A stretch of DNA of 64,000 bases, taken from positions 309,694,834 through 309,758,833 of the forward strand of contig CM037877.1 of NCBI GenBank assembly GCA_021292165.1. Direction: 5' to 3'. A program made the translations under genes and the position numbers. The notes beneath the pieces are model-generated. The model was not told where the DNA came from, did no database searches, and saw only the letters and a list, made by a program, of their open reading frames with translations. This DNA comes from Shinisaurus crocodilurus (Eukaryota; Chordata; Lepidosauria; Squamata; Shinisauridae). Of this stretch, positions 10,901 through 21,800 are shown piece after piece. Position 1 is the stretch's first letter. Every line of letters begins with the position of its first letter.

Positions 10901-13900
10901 CTGGCTGTGACAATGGACTGGATGAGGGCTAACAAACTGAGGCTCAATCCAGACAAGACTGAGATGCTGTTAGTGGGTGGTTCCTTTGACCGGATGGAGG
11001 GTGTTCAACCTGTTCTGGATGGGGTTGCACTCCCCTTGAAGGAGAAGGTTCGTAGCTTGGGGGTGCTCCTGGAGCCATCTTTGTCACTTGAGGCTCAAGT
11101 GGCCTCAGTGGTAAGGAGTGCCTTCTACCAGCTTCGGCTGGTGGCCCAGCTACGCCCCTATCTGGACAGGGATAGCCTGGTCTCAGTAATCTACGCTCTG
11201 GTGATCTCTAAACTAGACTACTGCAATGCACTCTACGTGGGGCTGCCTTCGAAGACTGTTTGGAAGCTGCAGCTTGTGCAAAATACGGCAGCCAGGCTTA
11301 TTGCGGGGGCCAGAAGGTCCGAGCACATTACACCGGTTGCACTGGCTGCCAATATGCTTCCGAGCCAAATTCAAGGTGCTGGTTTTAACCTATAAAGCCC
11401 TACATGGCTTAGGACCACAATACCTGATGGAACGTCTCTCCCAACCGCAATCTACCCGGACACTACGCTCAACATCTGGGGCCCTCCTCCGACTGCCACC
11501 TCCAAGAGAGGCTCGGTTGGTGGCAACGAGGAGGAGGGCCTTCTCGGTGGTAGCCCCCCAATTATGGAACAAGCTCCCCACTGAGACCCGCTTGGCGCCA
11601 ACCTTATTATCTTTTCTGCGCCAGGTTAAGACTTCCCTCTATGCCAAGGCATTTAATAGTTAGGAGCTCAGAATAGCACGGGGGGGGGGGGGATTATCTC
11701 CTGTAGGCTCAGTTTTATTAGTTTTGTTATTGTTATTTTAAACTGTGTTTTTAAAATTTGGTTTTTAATCTTTTAAACTATTTTGTATGTTTTTATTGTT
11801 GTTTTTATGTATAATCTATTGTGAACCGCCCAGAGAGCTTCGGCTGTGGGGCGGTATATAAATGAAATAAATGAAATGAAATAAATGAAATGAAATGAAA
11901 CTGGAGGATCCTACCAGATCCTTAACCTATCCAACCAGTAGAGAACAAATAAATGTGTATGTCAAATTGATTCACAGCTTTGAATTTGGCATTTTCCCCT
12001 GTTTTTTTTTTCTTTTTCAAAGTATTCTTCAAAGTATTCAAAGTATTCTTCAAAGTATTCAAAGTTGTTTTTTTTCCAAAGTATTCAAAATATATATATT
12101 CTATATATAACTTAATATATTGTAATATATAACTTAATAATATAACTTAGCTCTTAAAGCACTTCTATATGGTTTGGTGCTCTTGTTGGAATCATGACAA
12201 TCCTAGTATTCAAGAAATGTTATTTTTCCAGTTCTGAGGGTTATAGCAGAATCTTGAGAGTGTGAAGAAAGTTTATTGGTTGAAGGAACTGGTAGTTAAT
12301 TCTAAAATGGATTTAAATACTGTGGAACTTGTTCCAGAATTGAGCACTAATGATTATTTTATCAAGTAATTAATGGAAAAATAATTAATGGAAAAAGTAA
12401 TATCCCCAAAGTGCCTACCTTAGCATATTTTATAAGTGAATGCACTGTGCATCTGTTAAAGAGAATGAGAGCTTTGGCTAGACCTCCTGCAAAGATAGAG
12501 AAATCTCTTTCTGAGCCCAAAGAATGTCAAGGATCTACTTCCTCTCTTTTGAAACTTGGTTTATACAGAAGAGGCATTGTGGGAAGGACTCTTGAGTGGG
12601 CAAATGTCCCTAAAAAGGTACAGGCAGTCCCCAGGTTGCGAACGAGTTCCGTTCTTAAGAATGTCTTTAAGTCGCATTTGTACGTACGTTGGAAAAGTAT
12701 AGCATAGTATACAGCATTTACACAAATTGCGTAAATTACGTATACTATGCTATGCTCTACGTAAACGACGTAGAGCCGGGGAATCCGGAAGTCCGTTTGT
12801 AAGTATGAGTTGTCCGTAAGTCGGACGTTCTTAACCCGGGGACTGCCTGTAGAGAGTATTGCTGCTGCTGCTGCCTGCAAATCAGCTGAAAAATGCTTTT
12901 ACCAAGAGGTGTTTGCTGATTTCTGGTACCTCACTCAACCCTCCCTTTTTTTTAATGCGTCTGTACCCCAAATAGTCATCGGTTGCATTCTTAAAGCATA
13001 TTTTTTTTAATAACAGTGCCTCTTCAATGGATTCTTGAGTTAAAAACTCTGCTTTGCAGGAAGCTGCTCAGCCGTTACTAATATAACTGTGTCACTCCTA
13101 GGGGAGAGAAGAGATATTGATTGTGTAACTCTGGATTTCCTATGGTATAAGACACACATTACTAATGAGCACACTACAAAATGTCACCAACCCTTCATCA
13201 TCCAGGTTGCATGGCGTCCATCCCACGAAGATGGAAAAAAACCTTACCAAAAAATGCTTCCCGTTCCTCTACAAGTGTTGATTAACTTAGCCGTGCTAGG
13301 ATGGTGGTGGTATTACCAATTACCAGCTGTTCTGAATGGTCACTTCATTGAATTGTCATTTTGCATTTTGTTGTCATTTGACCCCCACTGTTTTACAATT
13401 TTCCTTCTCTGTCCATAGATGTATATATATTTTCTGAGAATAGCACTTCACGCATCTGATGGAGTGGACTCTAGTCCGTGAAAGCTTATGCCATAATAAG
13501 CGCGTAATCCTATGGCCTCTAGAGCAGGGCTCTCCAAGCTTGGGTCCCCAGATGTTTTTGGCCTACAACTCCCAGCATGCCCCAGCCAGCTATGCTGGCT
13601 GGGGCATGCTGGGAGTTGTAGGCCAAAAACATCTGGGGACCCAAGGTTGGAGAGCCCTGCTCTAGGCACTGTCTGGATAGCCAGAGGAGAGGTTGGAGTC
13701 CCAGCTCGACCTCTGAGTGCTCTCCCTCCACCCTCGTAGCCGGCACGGTTCTTTCCATGCCAGCTGTGGCTCCGACCTTGGGTCCGGCATTGGGTGGGTG
13801 TTCCAGAGGGTGGGGTGGGGGGGAGTGAGGCTCCACCAGGATATGATGTATCCTGGTGGCACCTCAGCCTGTCCTCCTTGCAAGCAAGGGCAAAGAGAGA

Positions 13901-16780
13901 AGGGCAGGGCGAGAGAAGCCCAGGGGTGACCTTCGCCTCCGCTCTCCTCCCACCCTCGAAAGGATGCCCGTAATCCTCCCGAGTTCGGAGGGTTACAGGC
14001 AGCCACGTTGGATCGCGCTGCCCACGTATTAGTCTTAAAGGTGCGACCAAACGCTCTGTTTTAAAGTCCTTCCAGCATTTTGAGGGTTTTATACAACAAG
14101 CATCTTCTGCAACCGTAAGGGCGAGAAGCGTTGCGGTGGCATTTTCTTTTAAATTAAATCTGGGAATATGTAATGAGTCTGTAAGTTAGCAAAACATTTA
14201 TTTAAAACATTTGCCCCACCTTTCAACTGATAAAACATTTCAAGGCAGCTTACAATTAAAAAAAAAAAAAGCAATACTAAAACAGCAGGTTTAAAAATAA
14301 TAAAATTGGCAGCAAACATCCCTAGAAGTGAAGATTGAATGCCAAAGTAATGAGAGGTCTTCACCTGGTGTCTAAAAGGCATTAAATTTGGCACCGGGAG
14401 AGTCTCTCAGGGAGAGCATTCCTTGAGCAGGGTGCCACAGCCTAATCTCTGTTGGTGCGAGGAGCCCTGGATGAAGGTCTTAACAACCAAGCGGGTTCGT
14501 GTTCAGATCCCCACCTCTGGAGCTTACAAGACAGCATTTGGTATTGGGCTGAGAAACAGACCGGGAGCCAGTGAAGCTGTTTTACGACTTGTAAGAAATA
14601 TTCCAACTGACCCATCCCAGTCAGCTGTGTAGCATCTGGGCATTAGACTACTGCAAATGCAGGAGACTAGAGGAAGGGTCTCCCAGACCCCTCCTCTAGT
14701 TTCCTGCATTGAGCAGGGGGTTGGACTCGATAGCCTTGTAGGCTCCTTCCTACTCTATGATCTATGAAATGAAATAAGTGTTATATGCGGGGCTGCCTTT
14801 GAAGACTGCTCGAACTGCAGCTGGAAATAGCCATGGTTAGCTTTGCAACCTTTTAATCCTTGCTTAACTTGTGCTTTCAGGGTTTCTGTGGTACTGCACA
14901 CAACATTGTTGTCTTTTATTTCAGGCTGGTTGTTCCCAATAAAGGCTATTCCTCATTAGATCAAAGTCCTGATGAAAAGCCATTGGTAGCGCTGGACACA
15001 GACAGGTATAGAATGGGATAATTGGCAAATTAAATTATAATTGCTTGTTTGCATACAGTAAAATAGAATTGTCATTTTATGGCCATGCTGCCTGGGGGGG
15101 TGATGGGAGTTGTAATCCAACACATCAGGAGGGCAACAGGTTGGGGAAGGTTGTTTTATAGGGTTGCAGCAGTAGTAACCTCCACTTCCTTCTAAACGTG
15201 CTTATTTCTTCCAGCTCACTGTGATAGCCATATAACACAATGTTGTTTTATAACGTTATAAATGCATTCAGTGCAGCAAGGTGTGATGACAGCCACTAGC
15301 TTGGGTGGCATTTAAACTGGTTCAAAAAAACTGATGTAGGAAAGGTCTGACAGTGGCTGTTAGTCACAATAGTTGAACGGAACCCCTTAGTTTGGGCACA
15401 GTGTACCTCTAAATCAGGAGTGGGGATTAGGGGAGGGGGAGGGGCCTCACGTGCGGCCCCATGGGCCAGATGGGCTGGCCTGGTAGGCCAAATTGGACTG
15501 CGGGCCAGAGGTTCCCCATCCCTGCTCTAAATGAGTACCAGTTGCTATGGCCAAAGCGGGAGAAGGCCATCCATCACCTTCCTGTCCTGCTTGTGTGCTC
15601 CCTGGAGGCCTCTGGGTGAACCCGGCTTGTCTAGAAGGACCCATCTTGATGTGGGTCCAGCAGGGCTGCTCTTATGTTCACTTTGTGAATGCTGGTGAAG
15701 TCTGTGTGTGTGGAAGGTTCCCTCTCCTCATTGTGCTTTGTCCTCCTCTGCAGTGATGATGACTTTGACATGTCCAGATATTCCTCTTCGGGATATTCGT
15801 CAGCTGAGGTGAGTTCCACTCCCTACAACTCAGTCCCCTTTGTAAGGATAAGAAATGCCTTTCTGTTCCCTTCAGTGCAAGGGATTTAAACAGTTGACTG
15901 CTCTTTTTAAAAAGGCAGCATAGAGTGATGGTGGTTTACCATGGCTGAAGTATCTGGTCCTATCCATATTTCTGCAGTCCAAATCCAGAGAATGGCCTGA
16001 AGGGACCTGGTATGGTTTCATCACAGAGGTTAAGCAGTCCTAGGACTGGCCAGTACCTGGATGGGATACCACCTTGGACCCACTACATAACCTGCTTAGA
16101 TCTTTAGAGACTCCGATGTTACAAATGAGTATGTTCTTGTTTGAGAACTCTAAATTTTCTGCAGAAATGAGATGGTACTCAAAACCAGTAAATGCTAGCT
16201 AAACTTGGGCAGTCATGCTTACATTTTGAGTAACAGCCTGGGATGGTCCCACAGCTCAGTGCTACAGAACTACTTTGCATGCTGAAGACCCAAAGTTCCA
16301 TTTCCAGTCAGCAGAGATGGCAAAACCCTTTGGCCAGTACTGTCGGCCTCAACTGGTCACTTTCTAGGGTCCTAGGCAGAGTCCCGTCTCCTCCCCCCCC
16401 CCCCCCCCGACATGCTAACTGGAAATATCGGGCATTGAATTTGGGACGTCATACATGCAGAGCATGGGTGCCAGCGCTGAGATGCAGATGCTCTCTAGTA
16501 TCCGTCTCTTAAAATCTGGACCAGGTGCCCTTCAGCCCACTATCGTTCAGCCACGTTCTGTTGGACATGGGAGACGGGGTTGGATTGTCCGTTGTTTGAC
16601 TCGTTGACTCTTTGTCTGCAGCAGATCAACCAGGACTTGAACATCCAGCTGCTGAAGGATGGCTATCGGTTAGATGAGATCCCGGACGACGAGGACCTGG
16701 ACCTAATCCCCCCGAAGTCGGTCAACCCCACTTGCATGTGCTGCCAAGCCACCTCCTCCACTGCCTGCCACATTCAGTAA
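7888..16780 (+). CDS. FAM219A: FAM219A, 3' coding part (four exons; 5' exons outside window)
   Basis: Four exons at 7888-7990, 14925-15005, 15754-15808 and 16622-16780 join in phase. They give about 132 codons that read as the C-terminal two thirds of FAM219A, a small, largely disordered vertebrate protein of unknown molecular function (about 185 residues in mammals, from memory). Landmarks are [62 protein letters not shown], an acidic [14 protein letters not shown] stretch and a cysteine-rich end (CMCCQATSS). All introns have GT/AG ends. The start codon and N-terminal exons are not in the window. SPMIP6 lies downstream on the same strand, the order I recall from human 9p13.3. The high conservation argues for an active gene. 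Confidence 0.93.
8271..8515 (+). mobile_element. tRNA-derived SINE (GCCAGTGTGGTG type)
   Basis: The head is GAGAGCCAGTGTGGTGCAGT, with a B-box-like GGTTCTAGTCC. The body (CTCAGCCTAACCTGCCTCAC, TTGTTGTGAGGATGAAATGG) and the ATTAATTAAT tail match two other copies in the window (43013 and, inverted, 61664). It lies in a FAM219A intron. Confidence 0.85.
8516..9416. other. Intronic interval, little recognised
   Basis: A short CA run (8650-8670) and an (AAATA/AATA)n run at about 8915-8936 are present. No exon or further classifiable repeat was recognised. Confidence 0.4.
9417..10137 (+). mobile_element. Older CR1 LINE 3' fragment
   Basis: The fragment encodes broken CR1 C-terminal sequence ([15 protein letters not shown] near 9525) and ends in ACTCTTTGATTCTATGAA. 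It is much more diverged than the copies at 1541 and 5956. It is interrupted by a 94-bp hAT MITE at 9759-9852, which must be younger. Confidence 0.85.
9759..9852. mobile_element. hAT MITE family A, internally deleted copy
   Basis: The ends are CAGTGTTCTCCAACC and GGTTGGAGAACACTG, flanked by the exact 8-bp direct repeat ACGTAGAT (9751-9758 and 9853-9860). It is shorter than the usual 135 bp because part of the left arm is missing. It is inserted in an old CR1. Confidence 0.92.
10510..11895 (+). mobile_element. L2-clade LINE, 5'-truncated
   Basis: Reverse-transcriptase sequence ([40 protein letters not shown]) is followed by a C-terminal domain and a 3' UTR. The 3' UTR ends with GTGAACCGCCCAGAGAGC, TTCGGCTGTGGGGCGGTATA and AAATGAAATAAATG repeats. 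The endonuclease region is absent. Confidence 0.9.
10547..11663 (+). pseudogene. L2 reverse-transcriptase ORF, frameshifted
   Basis: The first frame runs 10547 to about 11337 and carries the RT domain with YADD at 10826-10837. The frame then shifts and continues to 11663 with [38 protein letters not shown] and a stop after KAFNS. A loss of about two bases near 11337 explains the shift. The 5' end is truncated, so this is a dead copy. Confidence 0.85.
11896..12620. other. AT-rich intronic interval with short tandem repeat
   Basis: A local tandem array of TTCAAAGTATTC-like units lies at about 12018-12090 and is followed by TATA-rich DNA. No exon was recognised. Confidence 0.5.
12621..12849. 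mobile_element. Tc1/mariner- or pogo-like MITE, 229 bp
   Basis: The inverted ends CAGGCAGTCCCCAGGTTGCG and CCCGGGGACTGCCTG are flanked by TA dinucleotides (12619-12620 and 12850-12851). A second copy of similar length is at 55285-55517. The TA duplication supports the Tc1/mariner/pogo superfamily. Confidence 0.85.
12850..13450. other. Intronic interval without recognised features
   Basis: No exon, SINE or MITE was recognised. Confidence 0.4.
13455..14045. repeat. Interspersed repeat split by about 0.5 kb of inserted sequence
   Basis: The left part reads ATCTGATGGAGTGGACTC, then GTGAAAGCTTATGCCATAAT. The right part resumes at about 14029 with TTAGTCTTAAAGGTGCGACC. These adjoin in related vertebrate repeats known to me, so 13500-14028 looks like an insertion. 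A family A MITE is nested inside it. The class of the outer insertion was not determined. Confidence 0.45.
13525..13659. mobile_element. hAT MITE family A, 135 bp
   Basis: The ends are CAGGGCTCTCCAAGC and GTTGGAGAGCCCTG. The two arms fold into a nearly perfect hairpin around the centre (CCAGCCAGCTATGCTGGCTGG). The flanks CTCTAGAG and CTCTAGGC agree at 6 of 8 bases. Confidence 0.88.
14185..14640 (-). mobile_element. Degenerate L2-like LINE 3' part
   Basis: TTTGCCCCACCTTTCAACTG, CAAGGCAGCTTACAATTAAA, GTCTTCACCTGGTGTCT and ATTTGGCACCGGGAGAG resemble the inverted 3' regions of the L2 copies at 29455 and 46255. It is heavily diverged and clade assignment is tentative. Confidence 0.5.
14695..14768 (+). 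mobile_element. 5S-derived SINE, 3' tail only
   Basis: CCTCCTCTAGTTTCCTGCAT, TTGAGCAGGGGGTTGGACTC and TCCTACTCTATGATCTATGA match the CR1-like tail of the full 5S SINEs at 39802 and 42469. Confidence 0.75.
14925..15005 (+). CDS. FAM219A: FAM219A internal coding exon
   Basis: Acceptor TTATTTCAG precedes the exon and donor GTATAG follows. The exon is 81 nt. It starts with the last base of an Arg codon and ends with two bases of a Ser codon. It encodes [20 protein letters not shown] and VALDTD. The SSLDQSP core could be a phosphorylation-type linear motif, but this is not established from sequence. Confidence 0.95.
15084..15156. mobile_element. Partial MITE family C
   Basis: GGTGATGGGAGTTGTAATCC and CACATCAGGAGGGCAACAGG with TTGGGGAAGG match the right half of the foldback family that starts AGCCTTCCCCAACC elsewhere in the window. 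Confidence 0.6.
15415..15524. mobile_element. hAT-type MITE in FAM219A intron
   Basis: The ends CAGGAGTGGGGA and TTCCCCATCCCTG are imperfect inverted repeats, flanked by the exact 8-bp duplication CTCTAAAT (15407-15414 and 15525-15532). A related element lies at about 45655-45922. Confidence 0.82.
15754..15808 (+). CDS. FAM219A: FAM219A internal coding exon
   Basis: Acceptor CCTCCTCTGCAG precedes the exon and donor GTGAGT follows. The exon is 55 nt. It encodes [18 protein letters not shown], an acidic and Ser/Tyr-rich stretch, and ends in phase 0. It is one of the most conserved parts of the family. Confidence 0.95.
16020..16080 (+). mobile_element. Degenerate 5S-rRNA-derived SINE fragment
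   Basis: GAGGTTAAGCAGTCCTAGGA and CCAGTACCTGGATGGGATAC correspond to the 5S rRNA internal promoter region (AAGCTAAGCAGGGTC, TACTTGGATGGGAGACC). It is too diverged to be a 5S gene. Confidence 0.55.
16236..16400 (+). mobile_element. Degenerate tRNA-derived SINE (CAGCTCAGT type)
   Basis: CCCACAGCTCAGTGCTACAG, TTTGCATGCTGAAGACCCAA and GTTCCATTTCCAG match the tRNA-like head of the inverted SINE at 62738-62922. A C-homopolymer lies at 16390-16408. Confidence 0.6.
16622..16780 (+). CDS. FAM219A: FAM219A terminal coding exon
   Basis: Acceptor TTTGTCTGCAG precedes the exon, which carries 53 codons including TAA at 16778-16780. It encodes [20 protein letters not shown], then the acidic [12 protein letters not shown] and a Cys-rich end (CMCCQ, TACHIQ). 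The acceptor is a tandem NAG-NAG (CAGCAG at 16619-16624), so an alternative exon starting three bases later would drop one Gln. The 3' UTR follows. Confidence 0.95.
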   Translation, partial: QINQDLNIQLLKDGYRLDEIPDDEDLDLIPPKSVNPTCMCCQATSSTACHIQ

Positions 16781-18824
16781 CGAGGGAAGCCTGGCAAGGG
16801 GTGATCAGTGCTTTCCACTATAACTGTAAAATTTAACAGCCATTGCTTCCTCCTATGGTAGGACGTGCACCTCTTTGTGTTCATGGAGCCAGGAAAAACC
16901 AAAAAAAAAAAAAAATTATTCATTTTATGATCCTCTTCTAATTTTTATTTAAAACTATAGTAAGTGAGCCGTGAGGCGCCAGATGTGGGTCCTTAGGGGG
17001 TCAGGAAAGTCCATGGGCTCCCTTTGGACCTGGACACAGCTTGTAAGATTCCTGTACTGGATTTGGGGGGCAGAGGGGTAGAATCGGATGAGGCCGCTGC
17101 ACTGCTGCAGGCACCCCTACCTCTCACCGTTCACACAAGCTGCAGGAGCTGAGGTCAGAGTTTGAAATGCAAACGTGTCAGACCCGGAAGGAAAAAGCGG
17201 GGTGAAATTCATTCTGGGGAACCTGTTTCTTCTTTGATGGGCTGACCCTGAACAGGGAGGAGGGAACAGGAATGAAGTACAGGATCCCTGATAAGGGCCA
17301 GGATGAATTAACATCAGAAATCAGTTATAGGCAACACGGAAACGAAATGAAAGTGGTATTACAACATGCTTCCAAATAAGCACTAAGCATAATGTAATGC
17401 AGTGCACAGTCTATTAAGTCTATCCAAAGGTTCAATCCAGTCTTATTTGTTGGCCTTTATGTTTGTGGTCCAAAATCCTAGCCTGTCATGACAAAATGAA
17501 AAATCACATAATCTTATCAGGATCAAAGTGTCCTCAAGTTCCCATGAATGGAAGTTGAGGAGAAGCATTTGCTTGGCTCTTAAGAACAGAAAAGTCTGTT
17601 TCTTTGACCATTCAGTGCCCAAAGAGATGCTCTAGCTCAAGCACATCAAGCGCCTGCCCTGCCACAGCCTTGCCTCGTGTGGGGCTTCTCGCAGAGGCCG
17701 GAGGAACAGTGGTGTTTGCATCGAGGGCTCTGCGTATCCAGGAGAGGGTGCTTGAGAAGTAGGCTCTAGACCCAGATAAATGCCCCCCAGATTCAGTAGT
17801 GGCTGGATTTTATTTTTAGCTCTTCTGTTCCCAGGAGCCAGGTGGCCAATCCCAGGGCTCCTTGGTTGTCACAAAATGAAAACTTCTACACTATAAAAGG
17901 GGCGGCATGTATGTTTGTGCCATAGCGCCAAAGGGAGCGGCTTTGATGCTGTTCCTCATAATACAGTGCCTGTGTTGCTGTCGGATGCCCTTAGCGCGCT
18001 GCCGACATTAACAGACTGGTGCAAGAAATGCCTCATCGGTCATCAGCATTGCTAGTAAATTCTGTGCTTGGGATAGCTTCTCCAGTAGTCGTATGTCCAC
18101 CACAGACCATGAGTAATAATGCCGGAAAGAAATTGACAGGACTCAGCTTCCCCCTCTTATTATTCTGCTTGCTAAACGCAGGCTGTGCCAAGTTTTGTGA
18201 GTTCTAAAAATTCCCAAACATTAAAGATTTGATACTGTCCCTTTTTAGAGGACTCTATTGGCCAAACTTCAAATGCCATTCACACTGTAAAGAACAGGTT
18301 GCCCCGTTCCTGTCAGTGCCAAGTTTCCTGTCCTATGCAGAAGGTCTACTGCAGCATTTCTCACCCAAGTTGTGCTTGTGAATTGCCACAGGTCTAATAA
18401 GACTCCCGTTTATGGGCACAAAAACTGGACTGCAGTCTCCTTCTATCCAATACAGTATAGTGGCCTGTAGGGACTACACGTCCAAACATGCTATGCAGGT
18501 CAGCCTTGTGTCAGTGTACAGCGTGATTCCTGGGTTTTGGGACGCAGTATTAGGTGAGAGGCTACTGTCCCAGAACAGCAGAAATAAGAGGCTTTTTAAC
18601 AACTGAAAACAAGATTGCCACATTGATGTTTTGGAAATAAGTGACATCAAGAACTTGGGTGCATTGTCCTACTGAGTTAAGTGTTTGAAATTAAGGCCAG
18701 CACAAAGTCCTAAACACCCAGCAGCCTGTCTAAAAATGAGCAACAAGTGATGGATAGAAGCCTACCAAAGACTAAGCCCTTCATTTAATACACTCTGGCC
18801 ACAGACTGAAATTACCTTATCAGA

Positions 18825-18830
18825 AATAAA
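18825..18830 (+). terminator. Candidate polyadenylation signal AATAAA for FAM219A
   Basis: A canonical hexamer lies about 2 kb downstream of the FAM219A stop codon. A 2-kb 3' UTR is plausible, but no T/GU-rich element was verified and later signals are possible. Confidence 0.35.
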
Positions 18831-21800
18831 ACCTAGGAAGATTGACTTGGAGAAAGCATCTTAATCCCCTTTGAGAGCTTCTACCTAGAGATGAACTAAT
18901 CCATGTTCAATTTTCACATGCTGCTTATTTACGTTGTTAACCCACACACAGTCCTGAGGGTTTTTTTTTCTTCGGCAGTACTTATAGTTTCCCTCTTCAT
19001 CATCTTTTGTATTTCTAGCCAACCCAGCTGTATTTTACCTTCCACAAGCCTTTTGGATTATGAAAGGACTGTGCTTTGAATCGTAGCTTTTTCCATACCT
19101 GTGCATAGAAGGGACGAGATTGGTAAATATTATGTCCCACACACCTTTTAGCTTCCCCATGAGCTGGCCTGCCTGGTGTGTGCTTTCCACAAACTTCAGT
19201 GAAGCTATAGGTTTGGCTCCTCTCCATGTTCACCAAAGTACTTGACGGTGGCACAATATCTGTGAGGCCAGTGCAGAGTCATAAAATGGAAAGAATCTTT
19301 TGGCTTCTCCTCGCTCCTCCTAGGCTTTGTGTCTGTATGTTTTCTGAGGAGGGGGTGGATACAAGAGTGGGGGCGAATAAGTAACGCAGCGTTGCCATCT
19401 GGAGAGCTGGTTGTATTAACCGAGACCCTTGTGGCTGTCTCAGAAAGTTTCCCCGAAACCCCGCAACACTGCCATTTGTTGAGGCTGCTTCACGCATTGC
19501 AGGGGCAAGCCTGAATTTCGCCAGTGAGTAACTGTGAACGGGCGGGAGTTGCATCCAAGCAAAGCTCCTTGATGAGTGTATCTGTAGGATCCACGTGGTT
19601 GCAAGCATGTGGTCCCTGGGCTTGCTTTCACACTTTCCGTCTTAGGTGTGCACTTTAAAACGTCTTAGGGGTATGCCTAAAAGCTGTAATGTGTCACGTG
19701 GCCCTTGTAGGGAATTCAAAGCTGCTTTTAAACCTGAGTTTAGATCGTGGCTTGGCAGGTCATCTTAAAAGAATGGTTCAGAGGCCTCAGCCCCTCTCTC
19801 CTTTGCAGAGCCCCACATGTCGGTTCCGAGCAGTCACCTTCCCGTTTTTAACATCTACAGGGAGAAAAGCCACACCCACCAGTTGTGGAGATGTGCTTGG
19901 CAACTCCATGGCTCTGTGGTGCTGTTGAGGCTGGGAGGAAGGGAAGGGAATGTACTTGGGAGGCTCCAGTTGCCCGGAGAGAGCTTGTCACCCCAAACAG
20001 TTCTGGCCCTTGGAAAGAAAGTGGCTCGTTCCCAGAAGGCCATACTCTCCGTAAGCAAGATCTTTCGATATATTGATCTCGGAGCGCATCTAGGCATCCC
20101 CGCTTACATTGCAGCATCCCACCTTGTGAGGGAAGGGCCTGTTTTCACCCGTGGCTAACAAGGCTGTGCAAATCCCGCTAGCGTAAATGCTGCAAATGTA
20201 CGTTTAATCTGCAAGCCCCCATTAGTCATTCAGCCGTAATTGATGGCAAGCTTCTACCCTCACGTTAATGAACTCGGATCATTGGCTTTGCATTTCTGGC
20301 GCTGCTGGGGGTGAAACCTGGGATATGCGACTGCCCCCAAGTTGCTATAGACAATATTCCACATCTCGCTTCCTCCTTCCGCTGGGTAGTGTAGAAGAGC
20401 AGAGGCAGATGCTCTGCTTGGTCAGGCCCTCAACATTGTGTGTGTGTGTGTTTCCCCCCACAGTATAAGGTCCCCAATCTGATGGAAGCGCTGAGACCTC
20501 CTGCTGTATAATGTACGTAGAAGGATCACATTTTGCATGCGAGTGGAGCTGTGGACCCTCCTCCTAGATGCTTACTCCCGGTATGTCCTTCTGCCTGGCT
20601 TGTGGGCCCGGCAGTAACACTGTGCTTCTCTAGGCAGCCTTGATGGTGCAGAAGTGAGGAAGGCGGGGTCACTTGCCAAACCCACAAAGTCCGGACTACA
20701 GTGGAATCAGAGTCCTGCCGTTCTCCTTTCCCAGACAAACCTCGGCCTTTACTGGCTTCTGCACCTATGAGCTATTCCGCATCTCCGATGCCTGGGAGGC
20801 TGATACCAAATGCATATCAGTTGGTGTCTTGGCTAGGAAAGAAGAGGGGAGAGAAGAGCCAAGTTGCAATGGGGCGCTTTCTGGACCCAGTAAGGCAAAG
20901 ACAATTCTCACGATAGAAAACACACTACAGCTCGCATCCTAGTTGACCTGTATAGTGCTTCCTGGATCCTCTTACTCTGAGGAAAGCCAGGGTGTCTATC
21001 TGTAATCAGCAAACAGGAGGGGAAGACGGGGGTGTTTTTTAATGTATGTATGTATGTATGTATTTGATTTGTACCCCACCTGTCTACCAAGAAAATGGCG
21101 CTCGAGGTGGCTTGTTTGATACCTTCATCAAAAAATCGTGGAGGTTGCTGCTGGCCAGAGACCAGTGGGAACAAGACGTAAACAACTAACTTGAAAGGAC
21201 CAATCTCTATTTAACAGTCCAACCCCGCGGAGGCCAGAGTGGGGCATGCATACCAAAAAGTTGCGTATGGAAGCAAAGAGAGAAGGCAGTAGCCCAGCAC
21301 ATGGCTTGGCCAAAATTTATTCCGTGTGGCTGTCCGTGAGCGGGCAGTAGCTGGCAATGACGGGAAGTGCTGCCTTGCTGTGGCACACTCACTGGAACCG
21401 CAGGACTCCGATGTCTGATCAGTGCAGCCTCCTGGACACTCAGGGCTAAAGAACAAGAGGGAGAGAGAAACCGTGAGCACGGAAGGTAGCAAAATAGAAT
21501 AACGAGGGCATCCAGGTAGAGCCAGCACATGAGGATGCTTTCTTTGAGATTTCCTCCCAATTCCCCCCTTCTGTGTGTACAACAAACTAAGCTGCAATAT
21601 TCTCTGCTCCTGGGTGTCAAGCTTCTTTTTTGAGCCCTGTATAGATTTTCCTCCAAAACGTATGAAAATGTGGCTACTCTTAATGGAGAATGAAATGATG
21701 CCTTGCTGCATGTTAACCTTTAGACTTGTCACCTTTCAGGCCTCTCCCCACCCTTTTGCCTGCCTGTGACTTCCTCTGATTTGTTGCTCAGTATGTAGCA

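Noticed and set aside
13448..14050. 200-codon minus-strand open frame
   Set aside because: It crosses a MITE hairpin and GC-rich DNA, has low-complexity composition, and has no splice or family support.
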